A stretch of DNA of 64,000 nucleotides, taken from the NCBI RefSeq assembly GCF_963665245.1, contig NZ_OY762267.1, positions 3,692,001-3,756,000 of the forward strand, read 5' to 3'. Every line of letters begins with the position of its first letter. The first letter of the stretch is position 1. This stretch comes from an uncultured Paludibaculum sp. Its GTDB lineage: Bacteria; Acidobacteriota; Terriglobia; Bryobacterales; Bryobacteraceae. Shown piece by piece: positions 26,388-35,686 of the stretch. The position numbers and the translations under genes were made by a program. The notes beneath the pieces are model-generated. The model did no database searches, was not told the DNA's origin, and saw only the letters and a program-made list of their open reading frames with translations.

Positions 26388-28592
26388 ATGTCGCGAATCC
26401 TGCGTGCCGTGAATGCCCTGATCCTACTGGTGGTTCTGGGGGCGATTGGAGGCGTGTTCTGGTGGGTCTGGCTGCCGACTCCGAAAACTTCCGGGGAGAT
26501 TCAGGCCCCCACGGCCAAGCCCGTTCGCATCGCGCGCGACGGGTTGGGGATCCCCCACATCTTCGCTGAGAACATAGACGACGCCATCTTCGCGCAGGGA
26601 TTCGCCACGGCGCAGGACAGGCTCTGGCAGATGGACACACTGCGCCGCCTGGCGGCCGGCGAACTAAGTGAAATTATCGGCAAACCCGGACTGGAGCTCG
26701 ATCGCAAATCGCGGCGGCTGCGTATGCGCCAGATCGCCCAAGGGTGGATGAAGAACCTGCCCGCGAAGGACCGCGCCGTGCTGGCCGCCTATGCGCGCGG
26801 CGTGAATCACTACATCGAAACCAATCGCGGCCGCTGGTCGCCCGAGTTCGCGCTGCTGGGTTACCAGCCTCGTCCCTGGCTCATCTCCGACTCACTGCTG
26901 TGTGCTCTCCAGATGCACCGCACCCTCAGCGGCCATTGGGAGCAGGATCTGCTGAAGGCGCGAATGCTTGCCCATGGCGATCGTGACAAGGTGGAATTCC
27001 TGTTTCCCGACCGCATTGGCGACGAACCGATGCCCGGCTCGAACGCCTGGGCCATCTCCGGCGCGCGCACCACGACGGGCAAACCCGTGCTTGCCAACGA
27101 TCCGCACCTCGAATGGACGCTGCCTTCCACCTGGTATGAGATTCAGCTCCAGGCTCCCGGCATGAATGTGGTGGGCGTCTCGCTGCCTGGCGTGCCGGCC
27201 GTGGTCATCGGCCATAACGACAAGATCGCGTGGGGTATCACGGCTCTGCAGTTCGACAACCAGGATCTGTACGTCGAGAACATCGACGTGCGCACCGGCG
27301 TCTTCACCTACAAGGGCCAATCCGGGCAGGCGCACCGGGAAGTGGAACTGATCGCCGTGAAGGGAGGCAGGCCCGTCGAGGAGGTGATCTATTCGACCAT
27401 CCACGGGCCTATCATCCAATCGGAGGGCGGTGTCCAGTTGTCATTGCGCTGGGCGGCGGCCACGAATGGGCCCTTTGAGTTTCCTCTGCTCGACCTGGAC
27501 CGCGCGCGAAACTGGACGGAGTTCCGGGCCGCGCTCAGCAAACTCGCCGCACCGAACGTCAACGTGATGTATGCCGACACCGATGGCAATATCGGCTGGC
27601 AGGTGGTGGGCCGGTTGCCTATCCGGAAAGGCTTCCGCGGAGATGTGCCCTTAAACGGCTCGTCAGGCATGGAAGAGTGGGCGGGCTATATCCCGTTTGA
27701 CCAATTGCCCTCCTATTTCAACCCGAAGTCGGGCCTGCTGGTCAGTGCTAATCAGAACGGCTTCCCAGCGGACACGCCCTATCAGGTGAATGGCTTCTTC
27801 GCCTCCACGCAGCGCGCGCGGCAGATCGAGGCGCTGCTGCGCTCCAGGCCCAAGTGGAGGCCCGAGGAGATGCTGCGCATCCAGACGGACATCTATGCCA
27901 GCAATCTGAAGTATCTCGCCGATCAGGCCGTACGCGCGGTGGAGAAGCGCGGCGACCAGAACGAATTCGCCCGCGCCGGCGTACAGATGCTGAAGAACTG
28001 GAATGGACAGATGAACAAAGACTCGGCGGCGCCGGTGCTGGCGTCCCTGCTGTTTCAGCACCTGCGGCGCTCGATGGCCGACCGGGCGGCACCCAAGGAG
28101 TCGGCGGACTACAAGCCCTATATCGCGCACAGTGTCGTGGAAAAGCTTGTGGCAACGCGCCCCAAAGGCTGGTTCAACGACTACGATCTGTGGCTGGCCA
28201 CCTCCCTGGCCGACGCAGTGGAAGAGGGCCGGCGAATGCAGGGCAGGAACCTGGCCAAATGGCGCTACGGCACGATGAATCAGCTCAGACTGATCCATCC
28301 GGTGGCGAACATGATCCCGTTCGTGTCTTCGTTCTACAACGTGGGCACCGTGCCGATGGACGGCTCCGGTTCGACAATCAAGGCCACAACGGAACGGCTG
28401 GGGCCCTCGATGCGATTCGTTGCCGACACCAGCAACTGGGATGCGAGCCTCATGAACCTCACGGTGGGGGAAAGCGGCCACTTCTTCAGTTGGCACTACA
28501 AAGACCAGTGGGAACACTACTACAACGGCCAGAGCTTCCCGTTGGAGTTTGGACGAACGAAGGCGAAGGGCACACTCACACTGCGGCCTTGA
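26388..28592 (+). CDS. penicillin-acylase-family Ntn hydrolase
   Basis: A 734-residue precursor. The start at 26388 gives an N-terminal membrane/signal helix (MSRILRAVNALILLVVLGA). The alpha-chain part carries RIARDGLGIPHIFAEN and AQGFATAQDRLWQMD. Autocleavage should occur before S218 in PGSNAWAISG, which becomes the N-terminal nucleophile of the beta chain (NDPHLEWTLPSTWYEI follows). This family cleaves amides such as penicillins or acyl-homoserine lactones in the periplasm. Substrate unknown. Its last 17 bp overlap the convergent membrane-protein gene. Confidence 0.92.
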   Translation: MSRILRAVNALILLVVLGAIGGVFWWVWLPTPKTSGEIQAPTAKPVRIARDGLGIPHIFAENIDDAIFAQGFATAQDRLWQMDTLRRLAAGELSEIIGKPGLELDRKSRRLRMRQIAQGWMKNLPAKDRAVLAAYARGVNHYIETNRGRWSPEFALLGYQPRPWLISDSLLCALQMHRTLSGHWEQDLLKARMLAHGDRDKVEFLFPDRIGDEPMPGSNAWAISGARTTTGKPVLANDPHLEWTLPSTWYEIQLQAPGMNVVGVSLPGVPAVVIGHNDKIAWGITALQFDNQDLYVENIDVRTGVFTYKGQSGQAHREVELIAVKGGRPVEEVIYSTIHGPIIQSEGGVQLSLRWAAATNGPFEFPLLDLDRARNWTEFRAALSKLAAPNVNVMYADTDGNIGWQVVGRLPIRKGFRGDVPLNGSSGMEEWAGYIPFDQLPSYFNPKSGLLVSANQNGFPADTPYQVNGFFASTQRARQIEALLRSRPKWRPEEMLRIQTDIYASNLKYLADQAVRAVEKRGDQNEFARAGVQMLKNWNGQMNKDSAAPVLASLLFQHLRRSMADRAAPKESADYKPYIAHSVVEKLVATRPKGWFNDYDLWLATSLADAVEEGRRMQGRNLAKWRYGTMNQLRLIHPVANMIPFVSSFYNVGTVPMDGSGSTIKATTERLGPSMRFVADTSNWDASLMNLTVGESGHFFSWHYKDQWEHYYNGQSFPLEFGRTKAKGTLTLRP

Positions 28593-29766
28593 GGCCATGC
28601 TGCTGATCGGGCCGGACCTGCAGCCCGGCGTAAAGCCCGCTCAACGTCACGCCCGCCGCCAGCAGCGTCGCCCACAGGAACGGATAGCGGTAGTGCGGTT
28701 CGGATTGGATCACGAAATACAATAGCGGCGAGAAGACAAACGCGGCGACAAACACGGGATGACGCCGCAAGCGCCACATACCGGGTAGTGCCAGCAACGT
28801 TATCAGTCTGATGAACGCCGCCTGCCAAGGGTGGTTGTCAATCCGCGGTAACCAGTATTGCCAGGCACGAATCGCCGTCAGCCGGAAAAACCGGCCCGGG
28901 TGAGATTGGATCCATTCCAGAGCCCGGCGGCCGCGGTCTCGCATGTAGGCCGCCTCGCCCATTGCTTTCAAATCCTGGGCCTCGGCCAGGCTGGTGTTCG
29001 GATGGAGCCGGACCAGGCCGGGGTTCTCCATCATTGAGGGCCCGCTGATGTCGTTGTTCGACACGTACAATTCCAGCGGCAGGTTGTCGCGCACAAAGCC
29101 CACGGCGCCAATCGTCCGGTAGTTCCGTATCATCCACGGAATGCAGGCAGCTACTATCGTCAGGACGTACACCACCAGCCAACGCCGGCCCGGCTTCTTC
29201 CACCACAGCCATCCGGCCAGGAGGAACAGTCCGGAGGGGTTCACATGCAACGCCAGCGCGCCCAGCAGAGCCGCCGGCGCGGCGGTCCAGGGCAACACCT
29301 CCACCATCAGACACAGCAGCAGGCACAGCGTCAGCACGATGGTTTCGAACTGCACAAGCACTGGCAGGATGGGCAGCGCCAGCAGGCACGCGCCGATCAG
29401 GCCCGGTGTGCGACGCCCCAACAGACGGAAAGACAATAGAGGCAGCAGGGCGAACTGCAGTCCGTGCAGCACGGCGTGGACCAGGATCAACGGCGTGGTG
29501 GCCGGCTGGACGCCACCATAGAGCCTCAGTACTTGCGCCAATAGCCACGGGTAAACGGGGCCGCAGTGCGCCGTCGGCCCAGTCGCGAGAGGCTCATAGG
29601 GGTTTGCGAACCCCTGTCCCGCCGCCAAGCTGCGGGCCACAGCCATGGGCTCGAAGCCCGCACCTAGGGCGGAGTCCGGCAGCAGCTCAAGCTGCCACAA
29701 AGTAACCAGGCTGCCGGCCAGCCACATAAATGCGAACAGCGCACGATGACTCGATCGCAAAAGCAC
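28576..29766 (-). CDS. polytopic membrane protein resembling GT-C (ArnT/PMT-type) glycosyltransferases
   Basis: A 396-residue protein with about ten hydrophobic segments. The first long loop contains FANPYEPLATGPTAHCGPVYPW, as in lipid-linked GT-C proteins where acidic residues after helix 1 are catalytic; here the usual DE/DD pair is not obvious. A soluble stretch near 235-290 (VSNDISG region, SLAEAQDLKAMGEAAYMRDR) separates two membrane blocks. Activity is uncertain. The 3 prime end overlaps the acylase gene by 17 bp, convergently. No operon partner on the same strand. Confidence 0.75.
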   Translation of the reverse strand: MLLRSSHRALFAFMWLAGSLVTLWQLELLPDSALGAGFEPMAVARSLAAGQGFANPYEPLATGPTAHCGPVYPWLLAQVLRLYGGVQPATTPLILVHAVLHGLQFALLPLLSFRLLGRRTPGLIGACLLALPILPVLVQFETIVLTLCLLLCLMVEVLPWTAAPAALLGALALHVNPSGLFLLAGWLWWKKPGRRWLVVYVLTIVAACIPWMIRNYRTIGAVGFVRDNLPLELYVSNNDISGPSMMENPGLVRLHPNTSLAEAQDLKAMGEAAYMRDRGRRALEWIQSHPGRFFRLTAIRAWQYWLPRIDNHPWQAAFIRLITLLALPGMWRLRRHPVFVAAFVFSPLLYFVIQSEPHYRYPFLWATLLAAGVTLSGLYAGLQVRPDQQHGLKAAV

Positions 29767-29887
29767 AGAATGCTAGGCTATAGTATCCTGCTTGCCCCCG
29801 TCACTTGCGCCGCCTCTCCGCCGCGGCGCGTAAAGGCAGGGTCCGCTATACTCGTTCCAAATTCTTGTCTGCTTCGAGGACACTGCC

Positions 29888-32296
29888 ATGCGCCGCCTGC
29901 CTATTCTGTTTCTCGCTCTTTCTCCCATCCTGCTTCGGGCCGAAATCAACTATCAGAAGCCGCCCCAGGCCATCCTTGACGTGATGCACGCGCCGGCGGC
30001 GCCCGTGCCTTCCATCAGTCCGACCAAGACGCATATCCTACTCATTCAGCGTCAGCTCTATCCATCCATCTCGGTGCTGGCGGCGCCCGTACACCGCATC
30101 GCCGGCCTGCGGATCAACCCCGCCAACAACGGTCCGCATGCGCCGCTCATGACCGCGACGGGACTTGTCCTCAAGAAGATCGACGGCGGAGCGGAAGTCA
30201 AGATTGTGACGCCGACCGGAGCCCGCCTGGACACACCCGTATGGAGCCCGGACGGAAAGCACTTCGCCGTCACCAATTCGACGCCCACCAGCATTGAGCT
30301 CTACGTGGGCTCCATCGCCAGCCCCGCGCTGCGGAAGATCCCTGGCGTCATACTGAACGACACCATCGGAGAACCGGTGGTCTGGTTCTCATCCAGCACG
30401 GAATTGCTGGTGCGGATGGTTCCTTCGGCGCGTGGCCCCGCACCCAAGGCGCCGGCCGCTCCCGCCGGACCGAATGTCCAGGAGTCCTCGGGCCAGGCCG
30501 GGCCGGTCCGCACCTATCAGGACATGCTCAAGAGCCCTTACGATGAGCAGCTCTTCGACTACTACTGCACCTCGCAACTCGCCAGCGTGGACGTGGCGAC
30601 CGGCCGCGTGGCGCGCATCGGAACACCCGGCATCTTCGCCAGCGCCACGCCGTCGCCCGATGGCAAGCACCTGCTGGTGGCCCGCGTCCACAAGCCGTAC
30701 TCCTACCTGCACGCCTATCGGAGTTTCCCGCAGGAGACCGAAGTCTGGGACCGCACCGGTCATGCCGCCTACCACGTATTCAGTCATCCGCTGGAGGATC
30801 GTGTGCCCATCGAGGGCGTCCCCACCGGCCGCCGCAACATCGGCTGGCGGCCCACGGAAGGGGCGACGCTCCTCTGGTGGGAAGCGCTGGATGGCGGCGA
30901 TCCCAAGGCGAAGGCGCCCTATCGCGACAAGCTGATGATGCTGCGCGCACCGTTCACCGGACAGCCCACGGAGGTCTTCAAGACGCAGCATCGCGCCAGA
31001 GGGTTGCTGTTCGGCGAGACCGGCGGTCTGGCGTTGGTGAGCGACTACGACCGCGACCGCCGCTGGCTGCAGATGTTCCGGATCTATCTGGACGACCCCT
31101 CCGCGCAGGCCAAACTCGTCTCCTCCCGCAACGCTCAGGATCGATACAAAGATCCAGGGCAGCCGCTGATGAAGCGCTTGCCCACCGGCGGAATGGTCCT
31201 GCAACAGAGCGGGGACTACGTCTTTCTGGCCGGCACCGGAGCCACCCCGCAGGGTGACCGTCCGTTCCTCGACCGTCTGAACCTCAGGACCTGGGCAACC
31301 GAACACCTCTTCCGGGCCGGTGACCAGGGCTATGAGAGCGTCGTTGGCCTACTGAACTCGGACGGAACCCGGTTTCTTACGAGCTACGAGACGCCCACTA
31401 CTCCTCCGAATCTCTACATCCGCCAGCAAGGCAGCGACACTCGGACGGCGGTGACGAGCTTCGAAGACCCCACGCCCATCCTGCGCAAGATCAAACGGCA
31501 GTTGGTCACCTATAAGCGCGACGACGGTGTGCAACTCTCCTTCACCCTATTTCTGCCGCCGGACTATCAGCCGGGCACACGGCTCCCCACGATCATCTGG
31601 GCCTATCCACTGGAGTACAACGACGCGGATACCGCCGGGCAGGTTGGCGGGTCGACGCAGCGCTTCGTCCAGATGCGCGGCATCTCGCAGTTGTTCCTTC
31701 TGCTGGGCGGCTACGCCATCCTGAACGACGCCACCATCCCCATCGTGGGCGATCCGGAGACGGTGAACAACACGTACCTCGAGCAACTCGTGGCCGGGGC
31801 CAAAGCAGCCATCGACAAGGCGGTGGAAATGGGCGTTACCGACCGCAACCGCGTGGGCGTCGGAGGCCATAGCTACGGCGCATTCATGACCGCCAATCTG
31901 CTGGCGCACAGCAACCTGTTCCGGGCCGGGGTGGCCCGTAGCGGCGCCTACAACCGCACGCTGACGCCGTTCGGATTCCAGAGCGAGCGGCGCACGTTCT
32001 GGCAGGCACGGGATACCTACATGAAGATGTCGCCGTTCACCTATGCGGACCAGATCAAAACCCCGATCCTGCTCATCCACGGCGAGGCTGACAATAACCC
32101 AGGCACATTCCCAATAAACAGCGAAAGGCTTTACCAGGCCATTCGGGGCCATGGCGGAACCGTACGGCTGGTGATGCTGCCGTTCGAATCTCACGGCTAT
32201 GCGGCCCGGGAGAGCTCGGAACACACCGTTTGGGAGATGTTGACGTGGTTCGATAAGTACGTAAAAAATGCGCCCGCGCAGGCCAGCTCACGCTGA
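29888..32296 (+). CDS. S9D-type prolyl-oligopeptidase-family peptidase
   Basis: An 802-residue secreted serine peptidase with a signal peptide (MRRLPILFLALSPILLRA) behind GAGGA. A seven-bladed propeller covers about residues 60-530. The alpha/beta hydrolase domain has the triad S662 in GVGGHSYGAF, D735 in HGEADNNPGT and H769 in FESHGYAARES. The stretches YNRTLTPFGFQSERRTFW and HGEADNN match the chloroplast glutamyl endopeptidase (CGEP) subgroup S9D, which cuts after Glu. Expected in the periplasm. It is followed, 47 bp on, by a hairpin. Confidence 0.93.
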   Translation: MRRLPILFLALSPILLRAEINYQKPPQAILDVMHAPAAPVPSISPTKTHILLIQRQLYPSISVLAAPVHRIAGLRINPANNGPHAPLMTATGLVLKKIDGGAEVKIVTPTGARLDTPVWSPDGKHFAVTNSTPTSIELYVGSIASPALRKIPGVILNDTIGEPVVWFSSSTELLVRMVPSARGPAPKAPAAPAGPNVQESSGQAGPVRTYQDMLKSPYDEQLFDYYCTSQLASVDVATGRVARIGTPGIFASATPSPDGKHLLVARVHKPYSYLHAYRSFPQETEVWDRTGHAAYHVFSHPLEDRVPIEGVPTGRRNIGWRPTEGATLLWWEALDGGDPKAKAPYRDKLMMLRAPFTGQPTEVFKTQHRARGLLFGETGGLALVSDYDRDRRWLQMFRIYLDDPSAQAKLVSSRNAQDRYKDPGQPLMKRLPTGGMVLQQSGDYVFLAGTGATPQGDRPFLDRLNLRTWATEHLFRAGDQGYESVVGLLNSDGTRFLTSYETPTTPPNLYIRQQGSDTRTAVTSFEDPTPILRKIKRQLVTYKRDDGVQLSFTLFLPPDYQPGTRLPTIIWAYPLEYNDADTAGQVGGSTQRFVQMRGISQLFLLLGGYAILNDATIPIVGDPETVNNTYLEQLVAGAKAAIDKAVEMGVTDRNRVGVGGHSYGAFMTANLLAHSNLFRAGVARSGAYNRTLTPFGFQSERRTFWQARDTYMKMSPFTYADQIKTPILLIHGEADNNPGTFPINSERLYQAIRGHGGTVRLVMLPFESHGYAARESSEHTVWEMLTWFDKYVKNAPAQASSR

Positions 32297-32343
32297 TTCG
32301 AACGGGCCTATCTTAATAAAGCGCAACCCAATTAGGCCAACTT

Positions 32344-32370
32344 GCCGTCCTTCCCTATAGGAGGGACGGC
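32344..32370 (+). promoter_or_regulatory. 11-bp hairpin covering the ribosome binding site
   Basis: Arm 32344-32354 pairs with 32360-32370 over 11 bp (one G-T wobble) around a 5-nt loop. The Shine-Dalgarno AGGAGG (32359-32364) is at the loop edge and in the 3 prime arm, and the start ATG (32373) is 2 nt after the stem. In RNA this would hide the ribosome binding site. It could be a translation switch or a partial terminator for the peptidase gene; no T-run follows. Confidence 0.6.
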
Positions 32371-32372
32371 AG

Positions 32373-32834
32373 ATGATGCGATTTGCGATGACCATGGTGC
32401 TCGCCGCAGGCTTTGCTGGAGCCCAAACCGAAGCACCCGCATCTCAATGGAAAGATGTGGCCAAACAGATCGGCGGCGACGCCGCACTGATCCGGGTTGC
32501 GGCTCGGAGCGTGGCGTCTCTACAAGGCGGGCTGGCTGAGGATCTCGGCTTGCTGCGCGAGCAGATCGAAGGGCAGCAGTTGCGCGCGGCCCACATCCAG
32601 ACCAAACTCTACGAAATCGAACGCGCACAATGCGCCGCCGGGCTCTACCAGGATTCAAAGCTCGACCAACTGAAGGAAACGGCCGACCGGCTGTCCGATC
32701 TCACGGCCATCCAGCGGGCGTCTCTGCGTGTACCCGACGGGAAGCCGGAATGGAAAGTACTGAAACGGCAGGCCAAATCCACCGAACAGGTAGCCCAGAG
32801 GATCGAAAAGGACATTGAAGCATTCGCTGACTAG
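32373..32834 (+). CDS. small secreted helical protein, unknown function
   Basis: A 153-residue protein with signal peptide MMRFAMTMVLAAGFAGAQ. The rest is almost wholly charged helix (LAEDLGLLREQIEGQQLRAAH, KLDQLKETADRLSDLTAIQR), with coiled-coil-like spacing and one Cys. It starts 2 nt after an 11-bp hairpin holding its AGGAGG. The gene after it encodes another small secreted helical protein, so the two may act together. No homology recognised. Confidence 0.72.
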   Translation: MMRFAMTMVLAAGFAGAQTEAPASQWKDVAKQIGGDAALIRVAARSVASLQGGLAEDLGLLREQIEGQQLRAAHIQTKLYEIERAQCAAGLYQDSKLDQLKETADRLSDLTAIQRASLRVPDGKPEWKVLKRQAKSTEQVAQRIEKDIEAFAD

Positions 32835-32863
32835 GCAGCCGGAACCAGGAACGGGAGAAATCG

Positions 32864-33319
32864 ATGTATCGTCTGATCTTTGCACTTGCCATCAGCCTGA
32901 TCGTGGTAGGTCAGGTGCTCGCGGCGCAGTCTTCAAAAACCGTGGTCTCGGACGTCGTCCGGGCAGCAGGCACTGTCGCAAAAGCGGAGAAGACGCTGCA
33001 AAGCCTGCTGGAGCAGCCCACTACGGACCCCAAGCAGGCCGAAGCGCTGGTGCAGACGGCGCGTGGAACCGTCAAGACCATCAAAGAACTTTTGGATCAG
33101 TTGGATGCAAACTATGAGGCCTTGAACGAAGACCAGCGGTCCGCAGTCCGCGAGTCGTGGACAATCAGCGAATTGCTGAGCGCCTATGTCGACAACCAGC
33201 AGGACGACTTGGCCGGTCTGACGGATAAAGAACGGCGTGAGGACGCGCGTGAGAATGCCACGTGCGCCGTCCGGCGCGCCGAAATGCTGGTGAGTTCCGT
33301 GCGGCGACTGGCGAAATAG
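32864..33319 (+). CDS. small secreted helical protein, unknown function
   Basis: A 151-residue protein with signal peptide MYRLIFALAISLIVVGQVLAA and a GGGAGA ribosome site. The mature part is a string of amphipathic helices (AAGTVAKAEKTLQSLLEQ, TARGTVKTIKELLDQLDANY, RREDARENATCAVRRAEML) with one cysteine. It follows the similar gene 32373-32834 by 29 bp and is probably in the same transcript. Unrelated in sequence to that neighbour except for composition. Function unknown. Confidence 0.72.
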   Translation: MYRLIFALAISLIVVGQVLAAQSSKTVVSDVVRAAGTVAKAEKTLQSLLEQPTTDPKQAEALVQTARGTVKTIKELLDQLDANYEALNEDQRSAVRESWTISELLSAYVDNQQDDLAGLTDKERREDARENATCAVRRAEMLVSSVRRLAK

Positions 33320-33367
33320 CCGCCATCCGGCGAGTGGGCTTCGTACAATGGAGGCCGGAGAGCCTTC

Positions 33368-34891
33368 ATGTCTGTCGAAGCAATTCTCAAGAGACTGGGC
33401 ATTCAGCCTTTGAATTCTGGAGCTTGTGGGGCTCGCTGGATTGAGTCCCCGGGCGGCGGTGAGTTGAGCAGTCTCAACCCAGCCACGGGAACGCCCATCG
33501 CCAGCGTCGCGATGGCGTCGGCCGCCGACTACGACTCCGTCATGGACGACGCCGCTGCGGTATTCGAACGGTGGCGCCTGCTACCCGCCCCCAAACGCGG
33601 TGAAATCGTCCGGCTCATCGGCGAGGAGCTGCGGCTCCACAAGGACGATCTTGGAGCCTTGGTTTCCCTGGAGATGGGCAAGATTCTGGCCGAGGGCAAG
33701 GGCGAAGTCCAGGAGATGATCGACATCGCCGACTTCGCCGTGGGCCTCTCCCGCCAACTCTACGGCCTTACCATGCACAGCGAGCGGCCCGGCCACCGCA
33801 TGTACGAGCAGTGGCACCCGCTGGGCGTTGTGGGCGTCATCAGTGCTTTCAACTTTCCCGTCGCGGTGTGGAGCTGGAACGCTCTGATTGCCGCCGTTTG
33901 CGGCGATTGCGTCTTGTGGAAGCCGTCCTCGGAGACCCCACTGACGGCCATCGCGGTCCAACACATCTGCAATCGAGTACTGGAGCGCACCGGCTGGCAG
34001 GGCGTCTTCAGCCTCGTCATCGGCCGCGGTTCGACGGTGGGCGAGAAGATGCTGTCCGACAGACGCGTTCCACTGGTGAGCGCCACGGGCAGCTGCCAGA
34101 TGGGCTACCGGGTGGCCGAGGTGGTGGGGCGGCGTCTGGCTCGCACTATTCTGGAACTCGGTGGAAACAACGGCATTATCGTCACTGAGGACGCCAACCT
34201 CGATCTGGCGCTGCGCGCCGTCCTGTTCGGCGCGGTGGGTACAGCCGGCCAGCGCTGCACGACAATTCGCCGTCTGTTCCTCCACAAATCCATCGCCGCG
34301 CCATTTGTTGAGCGGCTCAAGGCGGCCTATGCGCAGGTACGCATTGGCGACCCACTCGACACACACACGCTAATGGGGCCGCTGGTGAATCAATCGGCCG
34401 TCAACGAGATGCTCGACGGACTGGAGCGTGCGAAAGCGCAAGGTGCCGAAGTGCTTTACGGCGGGGCGGCGGTTGTACAGAACGGCGGCTATTTCGTTCA
34501 GCCGACGTTGGTGAAAGCGAGCGCCTTCATGCCCATCGTGAGCGAGGAGATCTTCGCACCCATTCTGTACATTCTTGAGTACGATACGCTCGACCAGGCG
34601 ATCGCCTGGCACAACTCGGTTCCCCAAGGGCTGTCTTCCGCCATTTTCACCAACAGCCTCATCTCCGCGGAGACGTTCCTGTCTGCCCGGGGTAGCGACT
34701 GCGGCATTGCCAACGTCAACATCGGCACCAGCGGGGCCGAGATCGGCGGAGCGTTCGGCGGCGAGAAGGAAACCGGCGGCGGGCGGGAGGCTGGCAGCGA
34801 CTCGTGGAAGGCCTACATGCGGCGCCAGACCGTGACCATCAACTGGTCGAAGGACTTGCCGCTGGCCCAAGGGATCGAGTTCGAGGTCTGA
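33368..34891 (+). CDS. ALDH7-type aldehyde dehydrogenase (aminoadipic-semialdehyde dehydrogenase-like)
   Basis: A 507-residue NAD-dependent enzyme. Catalytic E263 lies in [11 protein letters not shown] and C297 in [17 protein letters not shown]. The [15 protein letters not shown] and [15 protein letters not shown] wording is characteristic of ALDH7 (antiquitin), which oxidises alpha-aminoadipic semialdehyde in lysine breakdown. The N terminus has [15 protein letters not shown] of the Rossmann fold. No lysine-degradation partner gene is adjacent, so the substrate is inferred from family only. Confidence 0.92.
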   Translation: MSVEAILKRLGIQPLNSGACGARWIESPGGGELSSLNPATGTPIASVAMASAADYDSVMDDAAAVFERWRLLPAPKRGEIVRLIGEELRLHKDDLGALVSLEMGKILAEGKGEVQEMIDIADFAVGLSRQLYGLTMHSERPGHRMYEQWHPLGVVGVISAFNFPVAVWSWNALIAAVCGDCVLWKPSSETPLTAIAVQHICNRVLERTGWQGVFSLVIGRGSTVGEKMLSDRRVPLVSATGSCQMGYRVAEVVGRRLARTILELGGNNGIIVTEDANLDLALRAVLFGAVGTAGQRCTTIRRLFLHKSIAAPFVERLKAAYAQVRIGDPLDTHTLMGPLVNQSAVNEMLDGLERAKAQGAEVLYGGAAVVQNGGYFVQPTLVKASAFMPIVSEEIFAPILYILEYDTLDQAIAWHNSVPQGLSSAIFTNSLISAETFLSARGSDCGIANVNIGTSGAEIGGAFGGEKETGGGREAGSDSWKAYMRRQTVTINWSKDLPLAQGIEFEV

Positions 34892-34926
34892 GAGAAAGTC
34901 GTTCCCCGCGGCACTAGTTCAGTACT

Positions 34927-35298
34927 ATGCCGCGTATCGTCGTTTGCCTATTCCTACTCTTGACCGCGCTGGACGCGCAGGAGCCGGCGCGGGTTCAACC
35001 GGAAACGGAACGGCTGGAGAGCCTGATTCAGGAACTCACGGCGATGAAGGTCCAGGTGGCCGCGCTGGAGTCCCGCATCGATCTGATTCTGCGAAGTCTG
35101 AGCGAGCAGAAAGGCGCGCTCCAAAGCAAGCCCCCGGCGTACAACGCATTGCGGAATATCGAAGCCGATACGGCGGCCGACGCCAAGCCGCCGGCCATCC
35201 GGTGCGCGGCGCTGACGGCGTCTGGCAAGCGGTGCACGCGAGCCGCGACGGACGGATCAAAGTACTGCAAACAGCATCAGTTGGCCCATTCGAAGTAG
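34927..35298 (+). CDS. small exported protein with DUF5763-like Cys/His motif
   Basis: A 123-residue protein. An N-terminal signal peptide (MPRIVVCLFLLLTALDAQ) is followed by a coiled-coil stretch (RLESLIQELTAMKVQVAALE) and a C-terminal cysteine/histidine motif RCAALTASGKRCTRAATDG then SKYCKQHQ. This C-x7-C-x10-C-x2-H pattern is that of the DUF5763 small zinc-finger-like module found alone in diverse bacteria. A zinc-binding module on a secreted coiled coil is unusual. No Shine-Dalgarno was seen before ATG 34927. Confidence 0.68.
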   Translation: MPRIVVCLFLLLTALDAQEPARVQPETERLESLIQELTAMKVQVAALESRIDLILRSLSEQKGALQSKPPAYNALRNIEADTAADAKPPAIRCAALTASGKRCTRAATDGSKYCKQHQLAHSK

Positions 35299-35686
35299 CG
35301 GAGGCGACCTCCGGCTGCGGGCTCCTCCGACCTATTCAGGGTCCCTGATGCGATTCTCTCCTATGCGCGGAGGGGTGTAATAACGCGCCCATTAAGCGGC
35401 ACTTTGAAGCAAGTCTGTCCAAATAGAACAATAAGCTCGGCCATCGAATTCAAAAATAGTGCATGGGTGGTATTGACCAGCGGCCCACGATGCGTGTATG
35501 CGTCACCTATCAGCCGCAAACTGTGCAGATTCACAGCCATCCAGGGCGTGCGCACCAGAAGGCCCGGACCAAAACAAGGAATTGCTAAGAGCACGTAAAT
35601 AAGTGTAAAGGTCAGCCGCCTGACGAAACCGTCCACTTCCGCGGCACCTCTATAGCTTCGACTAGGACAATTCAAAGGTCACAATT
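35299..35686. other. 388-bp gap with lower GC, no convincing gene
   Basis: The stretch between the DUF5763-like gene and the second receptor is visibly less GC-rich than its neighbours. A short inverted repeat (CGGAGG-CGA-CCTCCG, 35299-35313) starts it. A 104-codon minus-strand reading frame (35361-35675) with one hydrophobic segment exists, but its third-codon GC is near one half against a much higher value in real genes here. It is therefore not called. The receptor promoter must lie in the last part; AAAGG precedes the start at a good distance. Confidence 0.5.

Noticed and set aside
35361-35675. 104-codon minus-strand frame in the gap before the second receptor
   Set aside because: Low third-position GC compared with neighbours, no ribosome site, one hydrophobic run only. 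Possible but unsupported.
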